Below are positions 12,201-23,888 of a stretch of 64,000 nt of DNA, piece by piece; position 1 is the stretch's first letter; each line of letters begins with the position of its first letter. Below the pieces are notes generated by a model. The model searched no databases. It had not been told where the DNA came from and worked only from the letters and a program-made list of their open reading frames with translations. Location: positions 302,466 to 366,465 of the forward strand of contig KQ965751.1 of assembly GCA_001574975.1 (NCBI GenBank), given 5' to 3'. Source of the stretch: Gonapodya prolifera JEL478. Its lineage: Eukaryota; Monoblepharomycota; Monoblepharidomycetes; Monoblepharidales; Gonapodyaceae. The position numbers and the translations under genes were made by a program.

Positions 12201-13243
12201 TTTGTGGTTCCTCGCGCCGGCAAGGTACGTGAACTTGCTCGGATCCGCGCCCAGCCTCCACGCCGCGCGCTCCTCTGCCGACGCGCCCGCCATGACATAG
12301 TAAAGCACGTGGAAGTTGCGCTCGCCCTGGGGCGCTCCCGCGATCCGCGCGGCCTCGTGCGCCGTGACGACGACTTTGGTGCCGATGAGGGTGTTGTCGG
12401 TGTCGTACTGGACCTCGATGTAGCGGTTGTACCGCGACGAGTCCTCGTTGAACCGCGTCCGGGCGTTGCCGAACGCGTCGATGCAGAAGAGAGAGTTGTA
12501 GGCTTCGGTGGGGAGGTGTTCAAGGTCGTCGAGGGGTTCGGTGACCACCGAGGCGGTCCGGGAGGACAGGTAGGCGAGTTGCTCGAGGATGAGTTTGGAG
12601 GAGTTGGTTTTTCCGGAGCCGGATTCACCACTGGATGAGGGATTCAAGGAAAAGAGGAGGAGGAAGGTGAGTAGGGTGTCTGGGTTCAAGTGCAGCTTCG
12701 GGAACATGGGAGTCGAGGTGTGGCTTCCATTCCGACTTGGCAGTAATTGCTTGTCCAGCTGCACAAGAGCCTCAATACTTCGCAAATCCTCCGAAGCATC
12801 ATCGAAATATGAAAGCTCAATCGAGGAGCATCCGTCTCTTAAGACATGCGTCGAGGAAGCAATCCTACATCCACCTCCTCGGTCTCGTCTCGTCTTCGAA
12901 CCATGTGTACTCACGTCAGAATAATGACTTGGTCTTCCTCGACAGCGCAAAGGTGCATGTATGCACCGGAAGCGATCTCCCAGAGGTGGGGATCCTTCCT
13001 GGTGCTCCCACACACTTGCTCGACATCGTACTCCTGGGGGTTTGGAGGGGGAACCGGCGAGCGGCACCACGGGTTCACAGCGACGAGTGCTCGAGGGGAT
13101 ATGGAGGTATAAGCGAGGCCCCGGGAAAGACGCGTTGCGAGAACCGAGTAGAGCGATTCTTGCGAAATCTTTGACGAGCTGATAGTTGTGAGATCGGATG
13201 GCAGGTCCTGCGCACCGCCCGCTTGCTGGGGATGCGAAGCCAT
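6235..13243 (-). CDS. Class V/VII-type chitin synthase with myosin motor domain
   Basis: Twelve exons on the minus strand (12915..13243, 11460..12630, 10779..11395, 10023..10701, 9699..9959, 9326..9663, 8956..9259, 8823..8897, 8096..8758, 7494..8037, 6654..7427, 6235..6581) sum to 6102 nt, exactly 2034 codons. The enzyme polymerises UDP-GlcNAc into wall chitin at the plasma membrane, with a motor that tethers or moves it on actin. Order: myosin head about 1-740 (P-loop GESGSGKT, switch I region EDSSRYNRY, DLAGFED), membrane segments, cytochrome-b5-like patch near 960-1010 (DMWMAWNGAVYDMSYY), GT2 core about 1240-1660 (LVPCYTEGED, VDADTEV, GEDR, QRRRW near 1588), membrane helices, Gly/Met/Pro-rich linker and DEK_C domain in the last 58 residues. 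The 66-nt intron 7428..7493 is a multiple of three and stays open if unspliced. The ATG at 13243 gives the family-like N-terminus. An ambiguous base falls at 8339. Confidence 0.95.
8339..8339. other. Ambiguous base (n) inside the chitin synthase
   Basis: The only non-ACGT base seen. On the coding strand it is the third base of a CAN codon (His or Gln) in the GT2 domain, just before FRSAMPPLE. The reading frame is unaffected. Confidence 0.95.
12631..12914 (-). other. Long intron splitting the myosin P-loop
   Basis: Donor GTGAGT at 12914 after VIILT and acceptor CATCCAG ending at 12631 before GESGSGKT. At 284 nt it is over four times the usual intron length in this window. No gene or repeat is seen inside it. 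Confidence 0.8.
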
Positions 13244-14417
13244 TGCTGGATGGTGACGAGTGCGAGAGGGACGGTCACTTCGTCAAGAGGAAGCCTGAAT
13301 CCCACGAGGCGGTGCGAAGCCCAGTGAGACCATTCGCAAAGGTTCACCAATGGGCGAAGACGAAACAGAGAAACATCAGTTGAGAACGATAGATTGTCTG
13401 CATGGCGTGGGGAGGTGCTCACCTTCCTTGCGAGAGAGCGTCGTTGAGCCGCTGATGTGGTGACCGATAAAGCTCACGCCAGAGACCGCCGATTGACGTC
13501 TTTAGTAAAGAGTATAGACTTTCTGTAGCGTAGTAGAAATTGAAAATGCGTGGAGGACACGCAGCCACCGAGAAGCCGATTGCGAGGCTGTCAGGCAGCT
13601 TGTCCCAGCGAAGAGGAAACAAGAGAAACACACCGCCGTCCGCTTCTCCTTCAGCCCAAGTCCACTGTCGCAATGCCGCTCTCCTTCTTCGTTAGCGCTT
13701 CCTTCGCAGGTCGACGCGGGTTTCTTTTGTGCGTGCGTCTCAACGCGGCAAGTCCCTGACACGCGAGCTGCGCCACCAAAGGCGGCGTGCAATAATCTCG
13801 CCTCGTTTCGGTAATTTTTGTGACAAAACTTTATTCGTCGCATTTTCGCATATGCAAATTAAACTTCTTCATGGAGTGCACGAAAGGTTCGTCTTGTCCG
13901 ACCTGTTTCTGCTTGCCGGCGTATCCTTCCCTGCAAGCATTCGGTGCGGCAAAAGATCTCATGCCCAATGCGGACACACAAACAGCCATTCAAAGTGAGC
14001 GCACCTCGACAGAGCAAATTAACACGACGGAAGATCCGCAATCTTTTCGATCGGTCATCGCACCGTCATGTGCGTCCGCCCTTCCGAGGCCAAGACCCTC
14101 CAATCGTTACCTGAATGAATTCCCCTTACGTCACTGGAAGCCACACGAATAAAACACACCGAATTGTCGTTATAGCATGGCATATCAACGGAGAAAAAAA
14201 CAACTGCAGACGTAGGTCCACGCACAAGTGAAGACCCCCAAGCCAGAAAATCGGTATACCATATGTCGTTCAAAAGAGTCTGAAAATTACATACACTTGT
14301 CGGCTCTTAGCTGGAGCGCCGACTTATACAAAGGCGGGATCACATCAACCTGTGACACCCCTGCCAGCTGAATAACTTTGTACACCTTTGTCCAACAATC
14401 CAGAGGCGGACTTCCGA
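13244..14417. other. Divergent intergenic region
   Basis: About 1.2 kb between the chitin synthase start (minus) and the F-box gene (plus), so it should hold both promoters. No convincing ORF. Bases 13931..13975 (gcaagcattcggtgcggc, then aaaagatctc) are nearly repeated at 17162..17200, on the other side of the F-box pair. Confidence 0.6.
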
Positions 14418-15527
14418 ATGCAGCATCACAAGGCGTCGCTTTCCGACCTCCCCCTCGAGACTCTAAAGGCGGTTGCCTGTCTCCTTCCCGCGCGCGCCAT
14501 CGTGCGTCTCTCCACCACCTGCCGTGCCCTTCGCCCCATCGTCGCCGTTCCGGCCGTTTGGGAGCGAATCGACTTTTCGGACATCGAACCCGGTCTGACG
14601 GATGCGGGGTACACTGGGTTTCTGGCTCAAATCACGAAGTGGATGGCCCCGTACTCGCCGAAAAATGACATTACCGGGATGGTGACCGGCCACTTGCCGA
14701 CCGAGATTGTGGAAATGAAGTTTGACGGAACAGTAGTCTCGTATTACACTGTTATAGCAGCGATGCGACTACCGCGAGCGCAGAGGGTGTCTTTTCAAGG
14801 GTGTCGGATTGACGATATTCCTGACGATCTTGAAGGCATGCTATTGCAGGAGTATGCGGCGAAAGCTCTTGTCACAGCACAGGCGAACGTGAACTCTTCG
14901 CAAAGGAGTAGGAGTATGGACTTGTCAGATTGCAGGACTCCCAAAGTTTCGTATTTTTCGAAGGAGTTGATTGCAGTCTCAAATCAGCTCAAGAAACGTT
15001 ACCCAAACCTTGTGCTGAAACCGGCGATTTGCAACAATTGCTGGGGTGAAGTCGTAGCAGGAGACGATCCTGACGTATTTGGGCCATGGGAGAACTTGCA
15101 TCAGTTGCCGATTGTGGTGGAGACACTATCAGGCAGTTTGTGCTGGACCTGCCTGGACCACTCCATCTGTACCATATGCGACATCATTCCAGTCATCACT
15201 GATAACCAAGGAACATTGCAACCCGTTCCCATACGCAAACAGTGTTGTGATTGCCATCACGAAGTCATATTTTGTGCACGGCACAGAAACCGATTACCCC
15301 AAAAGCGAACTTGCTCGGAACCAGGCTGCACTGAATTCATTTGTCGAACCTGTGCTAGAAACCCTGACAACATTCTTTTGCAATGCGACGAGTGTGATAG
15401 GCTGATTTGTGGTTATCATGTGGTCTATGATAAGTATCAAAACCCTTTCTGCGAGACGTGTTCCAAGGATGATGGAGTGGATTTTAATTCAGACACTGAC
15501 GAGCGCGACTCGGATGAGGATCAGTAA
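14418..15527 (+). CDS. F-box protein with Cys/His-rich zinc-binding C-terminus
   Basis: Single-exon gene, 369 residues from the first ATG; the frame is open upstream of it only through a TTG. The N-terminal F-box (LSDLPLETLKAVACLLPARA, followed by WERIDFS) should bind Skp1 in an SCF-type ubiquitin ligase. The second half has repeated CxxC/CxxH pairs (CNNCWG, CWTCLDHSICTIC, CCDCHHEVIFC, CSEPGC, CRTC, CDECDRLIC, CETC), suggesting several zinc ions, perhaps a substrate-binding or RING/B-box-like module. It ends in an acidic tail (DTDERDSDEDQ). Exact zinc fold not recognised. Two broken relatives lie in the window (308..774 and the next gene downstream). Target unknown. Confidence 0.75.
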   Translation: MQHHKASLSDLPLETLKAVACLLPARAIVRLSTTCRALRPIVAVPAVWERIDFSDIEPGLTDAGYTGFLAQITKWMAPYSPKNDITGMVTGHLPTEIVEMKFDGTVVSYYTVIAAMRLPRAQRVSFQGCRIDDIPDDLEGMLLQEYAAKALVTAQANVNSSQRSRSMDLSDCRTPKVSYFSKELIAVSNQLKKRYPNLVLKPAICNNCWGEVVAGDDPDVFGPWENLHQLPIVVETLSGSLCWTCLDHSICTICDIIPVITDNQGTLQPVPIRKQCCDCHHEVIFCARHRNRLPQKRTCSEPGCTEFICRTCARNPDNILLQCDECDRLICGYHVVYDKYQNPFCETCSKDDGVDFNSDTDERDSDEDQ

Positions 15528-15579
15528 GATTCTAGATTTAGCGATGAGGAGTGCCCTCGACGCAAAGATTAAATAGAGA

Positions 15580-16698
15580 AGGACCGCGGACGTCTCGCTC
15601 CTTCCGCGCAATCGTCACCCTTCCGGCCATCTGGGCACGACTAGACTTTTCAGACGTCGCCTCAGGTCTAACGGATACTGGCTACATGGCGTGCCTGGCT
15701 CAAATCGCCAGGTGCATCGTTACCTCATTGAAAACAGACTTTGCGATGGCGAGGGCCCATGACGTGATGACTGGGATCGTGGAATTGAAGTTTGACGGAA
15801 CAGCATTTTCGAACCTCACACTTGTGGCTGCGATGCAGCTGCCAAGACTACGAAGGCTTTCGTTTCGGGGTTGCCGATTCGTCGAATATAAAAATCTTGG
15901 ATGTCTGCTCCTGGATGGCGACATGAGGACACCCTAATCCCAGTCACATTGGAACCGGGATTCTTTATTGGAGAATTTGAACTTATAGGACCGCCGCAAC
16001 GGACGTCATACTAGATCCGACGAGTTGTTCAGGATCCTGTAGTGGCTTCACGAAACTTATCCAAATATAACCCTCAAACCGGAGACGTGCTCAGAATGCA
16101 ATGAAGATTTTGCTGCGGCGGATGACCCCAATGGAGAAGGGAGCTGGGTGCTTTGTCACCCCTCCGCCGATACAGCAATAATGAGTTGAAGGAGACCCAT
16201 CACGGTAAAAAAGTGTTAAGACGATGCCGGCCCCAGATGCTTCTGTTAGTCCCCACAAATATATCCTCGATCAGCGTGAGTTGTCAGCCTTTTGGTGCTG
16301 GTTCTGTCTCAACAATGTGGTGTGAACCATTTGTGACTGCACACCAGAAACCAGACATAGTCCCGGAGCATCAACTCTTGCTAACGCATACAGGCAGTGT
16401 TGTGGCTGTGATTGTGGAGTCCCCTTCTGCGCTCTGCACAAAAATGTGTCACAAGTACGCTCACACAGTCAGATCATATATATACTCGCAACCAGGCACT
16501 GCTTTCACTTGTTGCACCTGCACTCACGAGGGAGATACGGGTCTTTGGCATTGTTATTCATGTTGGGGCCATTTTTGGGCCGACCATCTGGCGGATTCCA
16601 CTGCTCATGCAGGGAAGTTCTGTCAGTTGTGTGCAGGAAGCCGTTTGGAGTTAGCGGATGGACAATGTTCGGACTCAGTGGGCTCAGTTGACCAGTAA
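15580..16698 (+). pseudogene. Broken tandem copy of the F-box/zinc gene
   Basis: Starts 50 bp after the intact gene and repeats it in several frames. LPAIWARLDFSDVASGLTDT matches VPAVWERIDFSDIEPGLTDA. LKPETCSECNEDF near 16080 matches LKPAICNNCWGEV. QCCGCDCGVPFCALHKN near 16395 matches QCCDCHHEVIFCARHRN. The F-box start is missing, a stop ends the first frame at 15937, and later pieces lie in different frames with stops between them. A decayed tandem duplicate. Confidence 0.7.
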
Positions 16699-17605
16699 TC
16701 ATGTTATAAATACCAGGAAGCTAAACTTTAATCGGACACTGAATGGTCTTGGGTGGATCACATTTCCGCGTAATAGATTAGCTCTTTTGTGCGTTGGCTG
16801 ACGTTTGTGAGGCACTTGTTGGCAATGGAGGACTTTGGTTAGATGCAGGAAATGTGGTTGCGTGGTTTGCAGCGACTAAAACACTTTCTGCATCCGATCA
16901 AAGTCAAAAATAACTCTTCATTTCTTCCCGTGATCGTCACCGAGATTTGTGCAGCGCGTCCGCTTCCCATTTATTTTGCCCAGTTAGTTTATGATGCTTC
17001 ACCGATATCCCAACCTTCGTTCTTGGGAACAAAATTTACTGTGCGTGTAAACGAAGACAGACAAATCGGACCGCTTTCAGCTCATGCCCGGTCACTGTGG
17101 CCCACAACTACTTCATGGAAATGTACGGAACGCTGGCCTACTAGCCCGGTAAACCTTGCCCTCGCAAGCATTCGGTGCGGCAAAAGATCTCCTGCTCAAT
17201 GAATGCGAACACATCCGCGATCTTGTGGGTGCACCATTTTGAGCTCCGCCCCCAGCAAGTCCAAGACTTCAATGGCTTTGTCCGAGTTTAATCCTCTCAC
17301 GTTGAAAGCCCCCCGACGCAACCCAAGTATTCGATGTGATCGATTGGATGCACCGAATGCACTGCGTAGGATCGTGATGCAAAGGGCATACTCTTATAAT
17401 ATAAAAAAAAAATGTAATACGCAAGAAAAAGCGATTCATATCGTTCGCGAACACCCGCCCAATCCCCTTCTACATTCCACGTCCTTACATCGACACCATC
17501 AAAGCCGACAAACACACTTCCATCACTCCCTGGGCACCTCAGCTTCTGGCACCGCTTCTCCACACACTGCAACACATCGACACAATCACCAAAAAAAAAC
17601 CTCAC
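16699..17605. other. Intergenic region
   Basis: No supported gene. An A-rich run at 17400..17411 and the second copy (17162..17200) of the segment at 13931..13975 are the only features noted. Confidence 0.5.
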
Positions 17606-20600
17606 ACCCCCGGCCCTTGGTAGTCGAGAACGTACGTGTGAAAACCACGGAACAAGAGCTCACACTTCCGAAGTGCTTCGAGAGTCGCCCTGGCGAAGAA
17701 TTCCTCCGGCACATACTTGAACATAATAAAAAGAATCCATTGTAAGTATCACCTGACACACGTCCATGTGTGGGCGACCAACTCACCCCGGGGGCCTTTC
17801 CCACAACGACCGTCGCAGCGAGTCTTCGCATAGGCTCCACTTCAATCTTGCGGTATGCCACGACTGGACGCTCGCGAAGGTCATCCGCCTCGGCCGCTGT
17901 CGACAGGATAGCCTGAGCCTCGCTGACATCGAGCTTGCCTTCCCGGCGACGGAGCTGGGCTTCAAGTTCGGCGATACGGGCGGCGGGTTCTGTTTCCCAT
18001 GGACGAGGTCTGGTGTGCATGATCGGTGTAAGCTCATGTGAATGACTATCGAAAGCGTGACAGTTACGCAACAGCCCCCGCCACGAATTCTTCTCGGCCT
18101 CAAATGCCTTCTTTTCGTCCGCAAGCTTCTTCTCGGCCTCGTCCACCTTTTTCTTCCCCCCCGCAACCTCTTTGCGATTCCTCTCCATCTGCGCCTTGAC
18201 GCGAGCACGTTCCTCCTCGATTGGTGGTCATCACGTCTGGAAATGATCATTTCGAAAGCGCTCACCTTGGCCCCTTGCTCACGCGCAGCACTCCGTCAGT
18301 CCCAAGCTCCCAGAAGCTTCCGCAGAAACTGCCACTTGCACACCCTGGCAGCAGTCAGCGACAGCGTTAAACGGATGGAAAGTACCACTAGGGTGTCGTA
18401 AACTCACCTCCATCGCTTCAACGAGCACTGCTCCCTGCCCGTCGCCTCCCCCGGCGACACCACCAACACCCATCGGCACGTCCAACGACCCCGACATCTG
18501 AATCATATCATTCGAATTAGGCAATGGCCCATAAGAAGAAATACAAAACGACTCACCATCCCATCACGCATGAGCACTCCACCTGAGTGGGGAGGGTTCC
18601 CCGAGTCCAGGGTGACCGCACTGTCTTCCCTGGGCACCGCCACCTCCTGCCGCCCCACCCCCCGTGGGTTCCCGGCCGCCTCCACCACCCTAGCGCCCTA
18701 CTCCCGTGGGTCCCCGGCCGAAGCCGCCCCGCCACCTCCTCACCGCGGGTTCCGGGATTACCACCTGCTACCCAACATTCCCCCGTGGGTTCCCGGTGAT
18801 ACCCTCCGCCCGACCACCATCCACCCACGGGTTCCTGACTTGCGTCGGGATTACCGCACCTTAAAAAAGGCCACCCCAGTCGTCCACCTCCAACACGCCC
18901 GCAGCGCCGGTGTTACCTGAAACAGGCCCAGGAGCCGTTGCGGGCAATCCAAAACCAACGTCCCTCCCTGGCGAGCAAGCTCTTGTTGCTTTTGTGCCCC
19001 TTCGAGCTTCACAACAAGCTCGCGATTCTGCTGCTGAAGTGATTAGCACGTGACTCGGCGGTTAATCTGGCAGAGTTCGTAGCGTCAGCGCGTTGTCGGG
19101 CTTCTGCGAGATTTACTGTGGTTTGCTGAAGGAGGGATTCGTAGTTTCTGAGCTGCTGGCACACTTCCAAGAGGTTTGATTCCAGACGGTGGCCGATATC
19201 GCAAAGCCGTTCGAACTCGCGCTCCTTCACTTTGAGTGCGGAAAGCAGGTCTGCTGCACGCGCTTGTTGGAGTTGTAAGTCGGTGCACGTCTTCTCGGTG
19301 AGCAACTTTCATCTCCAGGTTGACCGATGAGCGCTCCGCTGCGTCAAGATCTGATCGAAGATGGTCGCGCTCTGCCCGAAGAGAAGTGACTGTTTTGAGG
19401 ACGTTCTGAAGTTGCTCCGTTATCTGTGAGAGACGCATAGGAAGACGCACCATTGTGATGTGCGTGGAAGCAGGTTGAGTTGGGAGATGCATAAAAAGAC
19501 ACAACATTGTGATGCGCGTGAAAGCAGGTTGAATTAAGGAAGTTATGACAAATAGGTGATGAGAAAATACAACACGCCAGTTCATCCCCAATCACAATGC
19601 GACTCACAGAAGACAACATCCCAGAGTTCGCTTTTCGCTCCAGCACCCTCTTAAGAGTAAGCTGCGATTTCAGCCTCGCCTGTGCATCATATGCAAGTAG
19701 CTGACTCAGGGTTACTTGGCTATCACGGCGGGAGAGCTCCTGCTCGAGGTAGGTGATGCGCTCGTTGGAGACGAGGAGCTCCTTCTTAGGGCTTTGAGCT
19801 GTGAAGTGATAGACTTGTTCTACGCGTCGCCATAGTCCACCTGCGAAATCGGGTCACCAATTGAGAGGATAAGAAGCATCTCCCGCAATTGTTCCACGGT
19901 GCGCAGTAGTTAGGCACTCGGCGCTGCCTGGTCAACATAGTATGCCATCCCGACGGTGAAAGCAATCACTGTTATGGCGCTGGCCAGTTGCACGACGCAT
20001 GAGAGGACTTGAAGCGTTGTCTTGGTGAGGAATAATCAAACCGCCAAGAACTATAACAAGTCAACTCACCGAAGATAAATGTGCGAGCACTGAGCTCCAA
20101 CACACTCCAGATGCGAAGTGTAGTCGACGAGATGAGCAGCCAGGCGGGCGACACAACTGAAATCAAAACGTTAGCTTAATAACAGGAAAGGACAAGCAAA
20201 TACACTTACCCGTGATAACTGTTTCGGCTACGCGATCAAACTGTTCCAATGACATACGAGCGCCACGCTAGAATAATGACCCAACAGTACCCGCAACTGG
20301 ATAAGAATAGAACTACAAGTAAGGTAATGCCATGTCTGTTCAATACGAATTTGAAACATCCCAGCCCGAATATGAAAGAGCATGGGGAAAATGGTGGAGC
20401 TGGCGTGGTAGATACAGGTTCGGACAACAGCACTATACGTCTCAGAAAAGTCCTCTAGAATGTCCCCAACTGCAGCGAAGCGAGGGTTGCAGTTCGTTCA
20501 TCATGTTGCATCAAATTGAAAGAATCTGCACGTACTATACTCAAATAAGTCAGTGGAAGGCGGAACCATCTGGAAGATATGGTCGGGATTCTCGAAAGGT

Positions 20601-21470
20601 AACCCAACGGTCGGAAAGCCATCCAAACTCCACACGATAAGTGTGAGTCGCATCATGTACTTGTCGCCCCATTATGGCAGTGAAACGTCGTAAACACTCA
20701 CCACGGTCCTTCTCGAGAGCACCAGACGTGGCGAACAGGGGAGACGGGGCAGGAGAAGTCCTGGCCCATTGGCTTTCCGAAGTCCGGTTTGGATTCTTAT
20801 GAAAAGTCAAGCCAGTGAATCGTAAGCCATCAACGATGCAAGTACACAAACGGGAATGAACAATTAAGATACCCACTGGACACGTTTCGCTGAGCGCGGT
20901 GTACTCATTCATATCACACCAGGGATGAACAACGGTAAGCGATGCGCACATAGCCTTTGCAACTCCATCCAAGACACCATACCCTGGTGGTTGAAAGTCA
21001 GCCTTTTATCAACCACGATTAGGTGTCGTATTTACCAAGTGCTGGGCCCACGCCGCTCCGTGGAGAGTCAGGTCTATTTTCCCAATACCGCCCCAATGGA
21101 CTTCGGAAGCCCGTGAATGTGGAGAGAAGGCTCTCGTAGGTGTAAGTGGGAGTAAGGGGTGCCCGCTCATAAATGTCAACGTGGGAGGCTGGGGGTGGGA
21201 TTCAGTCATCGGTAAGCTGGTAACAGCATTTGGGTCCAAATCATCACATACTTAGATGGGGCCAATGAGCACGGCGAGAAGAAACAAGGAACAGTAAATG
21301 AAGACTTGCGTGGAGATCCTGGGCACCATAGGCGATGGCGTGACATATTCTGTGGTGAACCATAATGGTGAGACGCCGGACAGGACGAGAGCGCGTCGAC
21401 AAATCGACGCGTAAAGGCAAGAAGTCCACCGATGGTAACTCCTCATAAGCGTGTCTGCGTCGCTGGCGTG
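17606..21470 (-). pseudogene. Multi-membrane, coiled-coil protein gene, probably decayed
   Basis: Minus-strand coding traces run from several hydrophobic stretches (ISTQVFIYCSLFLLAVLIG near 21300, TLLVVLFLSSCGYCWVIILA near 20300, VQLASAITVIAFTVGMAYY near 19960) into long coiled coils (ITEQLQNVLKTVTSLRAERD, LTEKTCTDLQLQQ, QQQNRELVVKLEGAQKQQE, KKKVDEAEKKLADEKKAFEA) and a last exon ending YVLDYQGPGV at 17606. That suggests an N-terminal multi-pass domain and a C-terminal cytosolic coil. The chain is broken: a TAA follows the helix near 19917, and one-base shifts are needed near 19305 and 19040. Some breaks could be missed introns or errors. No family recognised. Confidence 0.4.
18620..18840. repeat. 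Minisatellite, about 41-bp unit
   Basis: Five or more imperfect units with a GC-rich core ccccgtgggttcccgg at about 18660, 18701, 18741, 18781 and 18823 (spacing 40-42). It lies within the span of the decayed coiled-coil gene, in what would be an intron. Confidence 0.75.
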
Positions 21471-23888
21471 CTCACCTTTGGTTTACGCATGATGTTACTG
21501 AGGGAAAAGAAGAGAACTCAGCGGGTCACCACTTGCTCCGCACCACTTTTGCGGAGGTCTCATATCGTCTTCAATGGCTAACGCGGATGACGAGTCGCTT
21601 TCCTTCTTCGTCTCGACGATGAGTCTTCCTTTTCATTTCTTCGTTGATTTCGGAATACGGTGGTAGTGTACGTTGTCGCTGACGTGAACCTCAGGTTGCA
21701 ACTTACCGATACTTTTTCGCCACAAAAGACCTAGCGCATCCGACATGAGACCTTGTCATCGTTCCTGTGAATGTCGAAGCTCCCTCATATCCTTTGACGA
21801 GGGGCTGATAGAGATTGCTGGGTGGGTTGACCGAGTGTTCTTATCAAATGTGACTCCGAAGGAAGGGTGACAATGTCCACACACAGTTCCCACAGTCGGT
21901 GACAGAAACAGTGAAACCGTTTGCACGTGGTGTACGCCTTGATTCGGGTGGCAAGCGCGCAAGAGGTCATCATAGGCGAGCACATCGAGTACGGTTTCAC
22001 GGTTGGACGAGGACAGAAAGGTGGGATTCCCTTTGAGTTGCGATGAGCTGGCACACGAGCCGAGAAAGTCACCGGGCTGCCAATTTCCAACCGTCCAGCG
22101 GGGCACTTTTCGATAAAAACTGTGCACCATTCGGCCGGGCGACACGGGAAGACGGGAAGCAGGGGCGAACGCTGCATCAGTCTCTGGAGGTCCGAGGAAC
22201 GCACACTGCACTTGTGAGTCCACGTTCCAACTCCCGTTCCGCCCAGAGGTCATCCATCACTCGCACCACCACAAGAGCCCCGCACCGGCGAAATCCGAAG
22301 CGGCAGAAGTGAGGGGAGTCCCACGATGATTGGCACGGAAGAAAGGAAACATGACGGGAAGGTGGTGGCACCATCAGTCTGAACGATGCCATGAAGTGCC
22401 TCACCGATGAGAAGTCTTTCAGACAGTATCCTGTTCCTCTCAGACGTCCCCTGCAGCCGGGAACTCTCCACGAAGGCTTCCGAGATTGGGGCCATCGCTT
22501 GGCGGTTGGACCACGGTCCGAGTCCATCGAACCTCCCACACATCGCTCAGCTCCCGTTCCGAAGCTGGAATGCGCCTTTGTTCGAAACATTGGTGGTCAG
22601 TAACGTTTGTTTCGGTGAGGGTCTGATCGTTGTTCCGCCCCTAACAAACCCGGCAATTTTTGCTCTTTCGCTTCAAGGTTGGGTGGTATGTTTCGACTGG
22701 CAATGTACGGTACTCCGCTCGGCATGGAGCTGCGAGAAGTTCCATTATTTCAGATCCGGCATGGTTTTCTCATAAGGAGAGTCACCGCCCGAGTTCACCA
22801 TGGATTCCGAGTACCAGATACCGTGTTCCGCAACACTGGCAATTTTTCTATCAGAGGGTCTTTGACAGTACGATGGGTGAGTTCTTTTTTCAAATGGTTC
22901 CGTCCATTCTTTTCTGGGGATGATTTCCCACTTGTGATGCTTGTTGCAAGCGCTTTTTTCGGTGACAATGTGGAGAGACTCGGTTCCGCGTGAGAGAGCG
23001 CCTGTGGTGCAAATCGGATCACACTGCTTTTGGTGAAGCTCTGCCTCGCCTTGCATCGTTAGGCTTGGGCAGACACCTTCACAACTCCCGTATTTCGTAA
23101 TTTCGTCAGCGTTTTATCCCAGACTTCTTGGCGTTGGTGCTGACGACGGCCCGTCATGTGCCCGCAACGGAAGATATGACCACAATGATTTATTGTGTGT
23201 TTCTCGCTGCTTGCTCTTTTTGGTCTATGGGCACTAGTTAGAGAACCTTTTCGCTTCTTTGCTTCTCAAGGAAGCAAGGGCAACGTCAGTCAACCGATGA
23301 ATTGCTAGTTTCGAGAGCGTGTCAGTCGCACCATATTTCTGAGCAACCTTTGCTTTCGCTGTGGACAGCGGTGAATCAGCTTTGCGCTCGGATTCTGTTA
23401 TCCATTCTTTGCTTGCTGAAATGGTGGAGGCGGTGCGGTACCTTTCAAGGGCCGCTCCTCATTGACGCCGTCGACTTTTGGAACCGACCAAAACTGTTTA
23501 CAAATACAGTTTGCCCCCTGTCCTGCCACCTCCTTTCCGATATCATCACGCCGTGCACTCATCTAGGAAACAATCGCAGATGCATTTCAGTGCAGATACC
23601 AGCGATAATCCCCGGTACTTGGCGGAAATGCCCGGAAAGTCTGATTACTGATCAATTATCGAATCATTTTGCTCGTGGATGCAAACGAAATCTGGAGTGC
23701 GCCGAGGGATTGGAGTGGGTTGAGGGTTCCTGCGGCCCATTTTGCAGCGACATAAGGACTGTCCCCGGTCCGCCAATTTGCGGCTGGGAGACCGAACAAG
23801 TCGGAAGATCAGATCGTCCCAGACTCGTTTTAACTGTTCAGAGTCGACGCCCGCACCGGACAAGCGCTTACCCAATTGCTACCCAACT
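21471..23888. other. Region without a recognised gene
   Basis: Minus-strand open stretches at 21756..22253 and 22177..22590 show no known domain and do not join convincingly. They could be part of an unknown or decayed gene. The last kilobase (about 22990..23888) should include the promoter and leader of the permease. Confidence 0.4.

Noticed and set aside
11463-12638. Plus-strand 391-residue open frame opposite the myosin domain
   Set aside because: It is the complement of the conserved motor exon and has no family motifs.
14388-14417. Earlier start of the F-box protein
   Set aside because: The codon there is TTG; the first ATG is at 14418, directly before the F-box.
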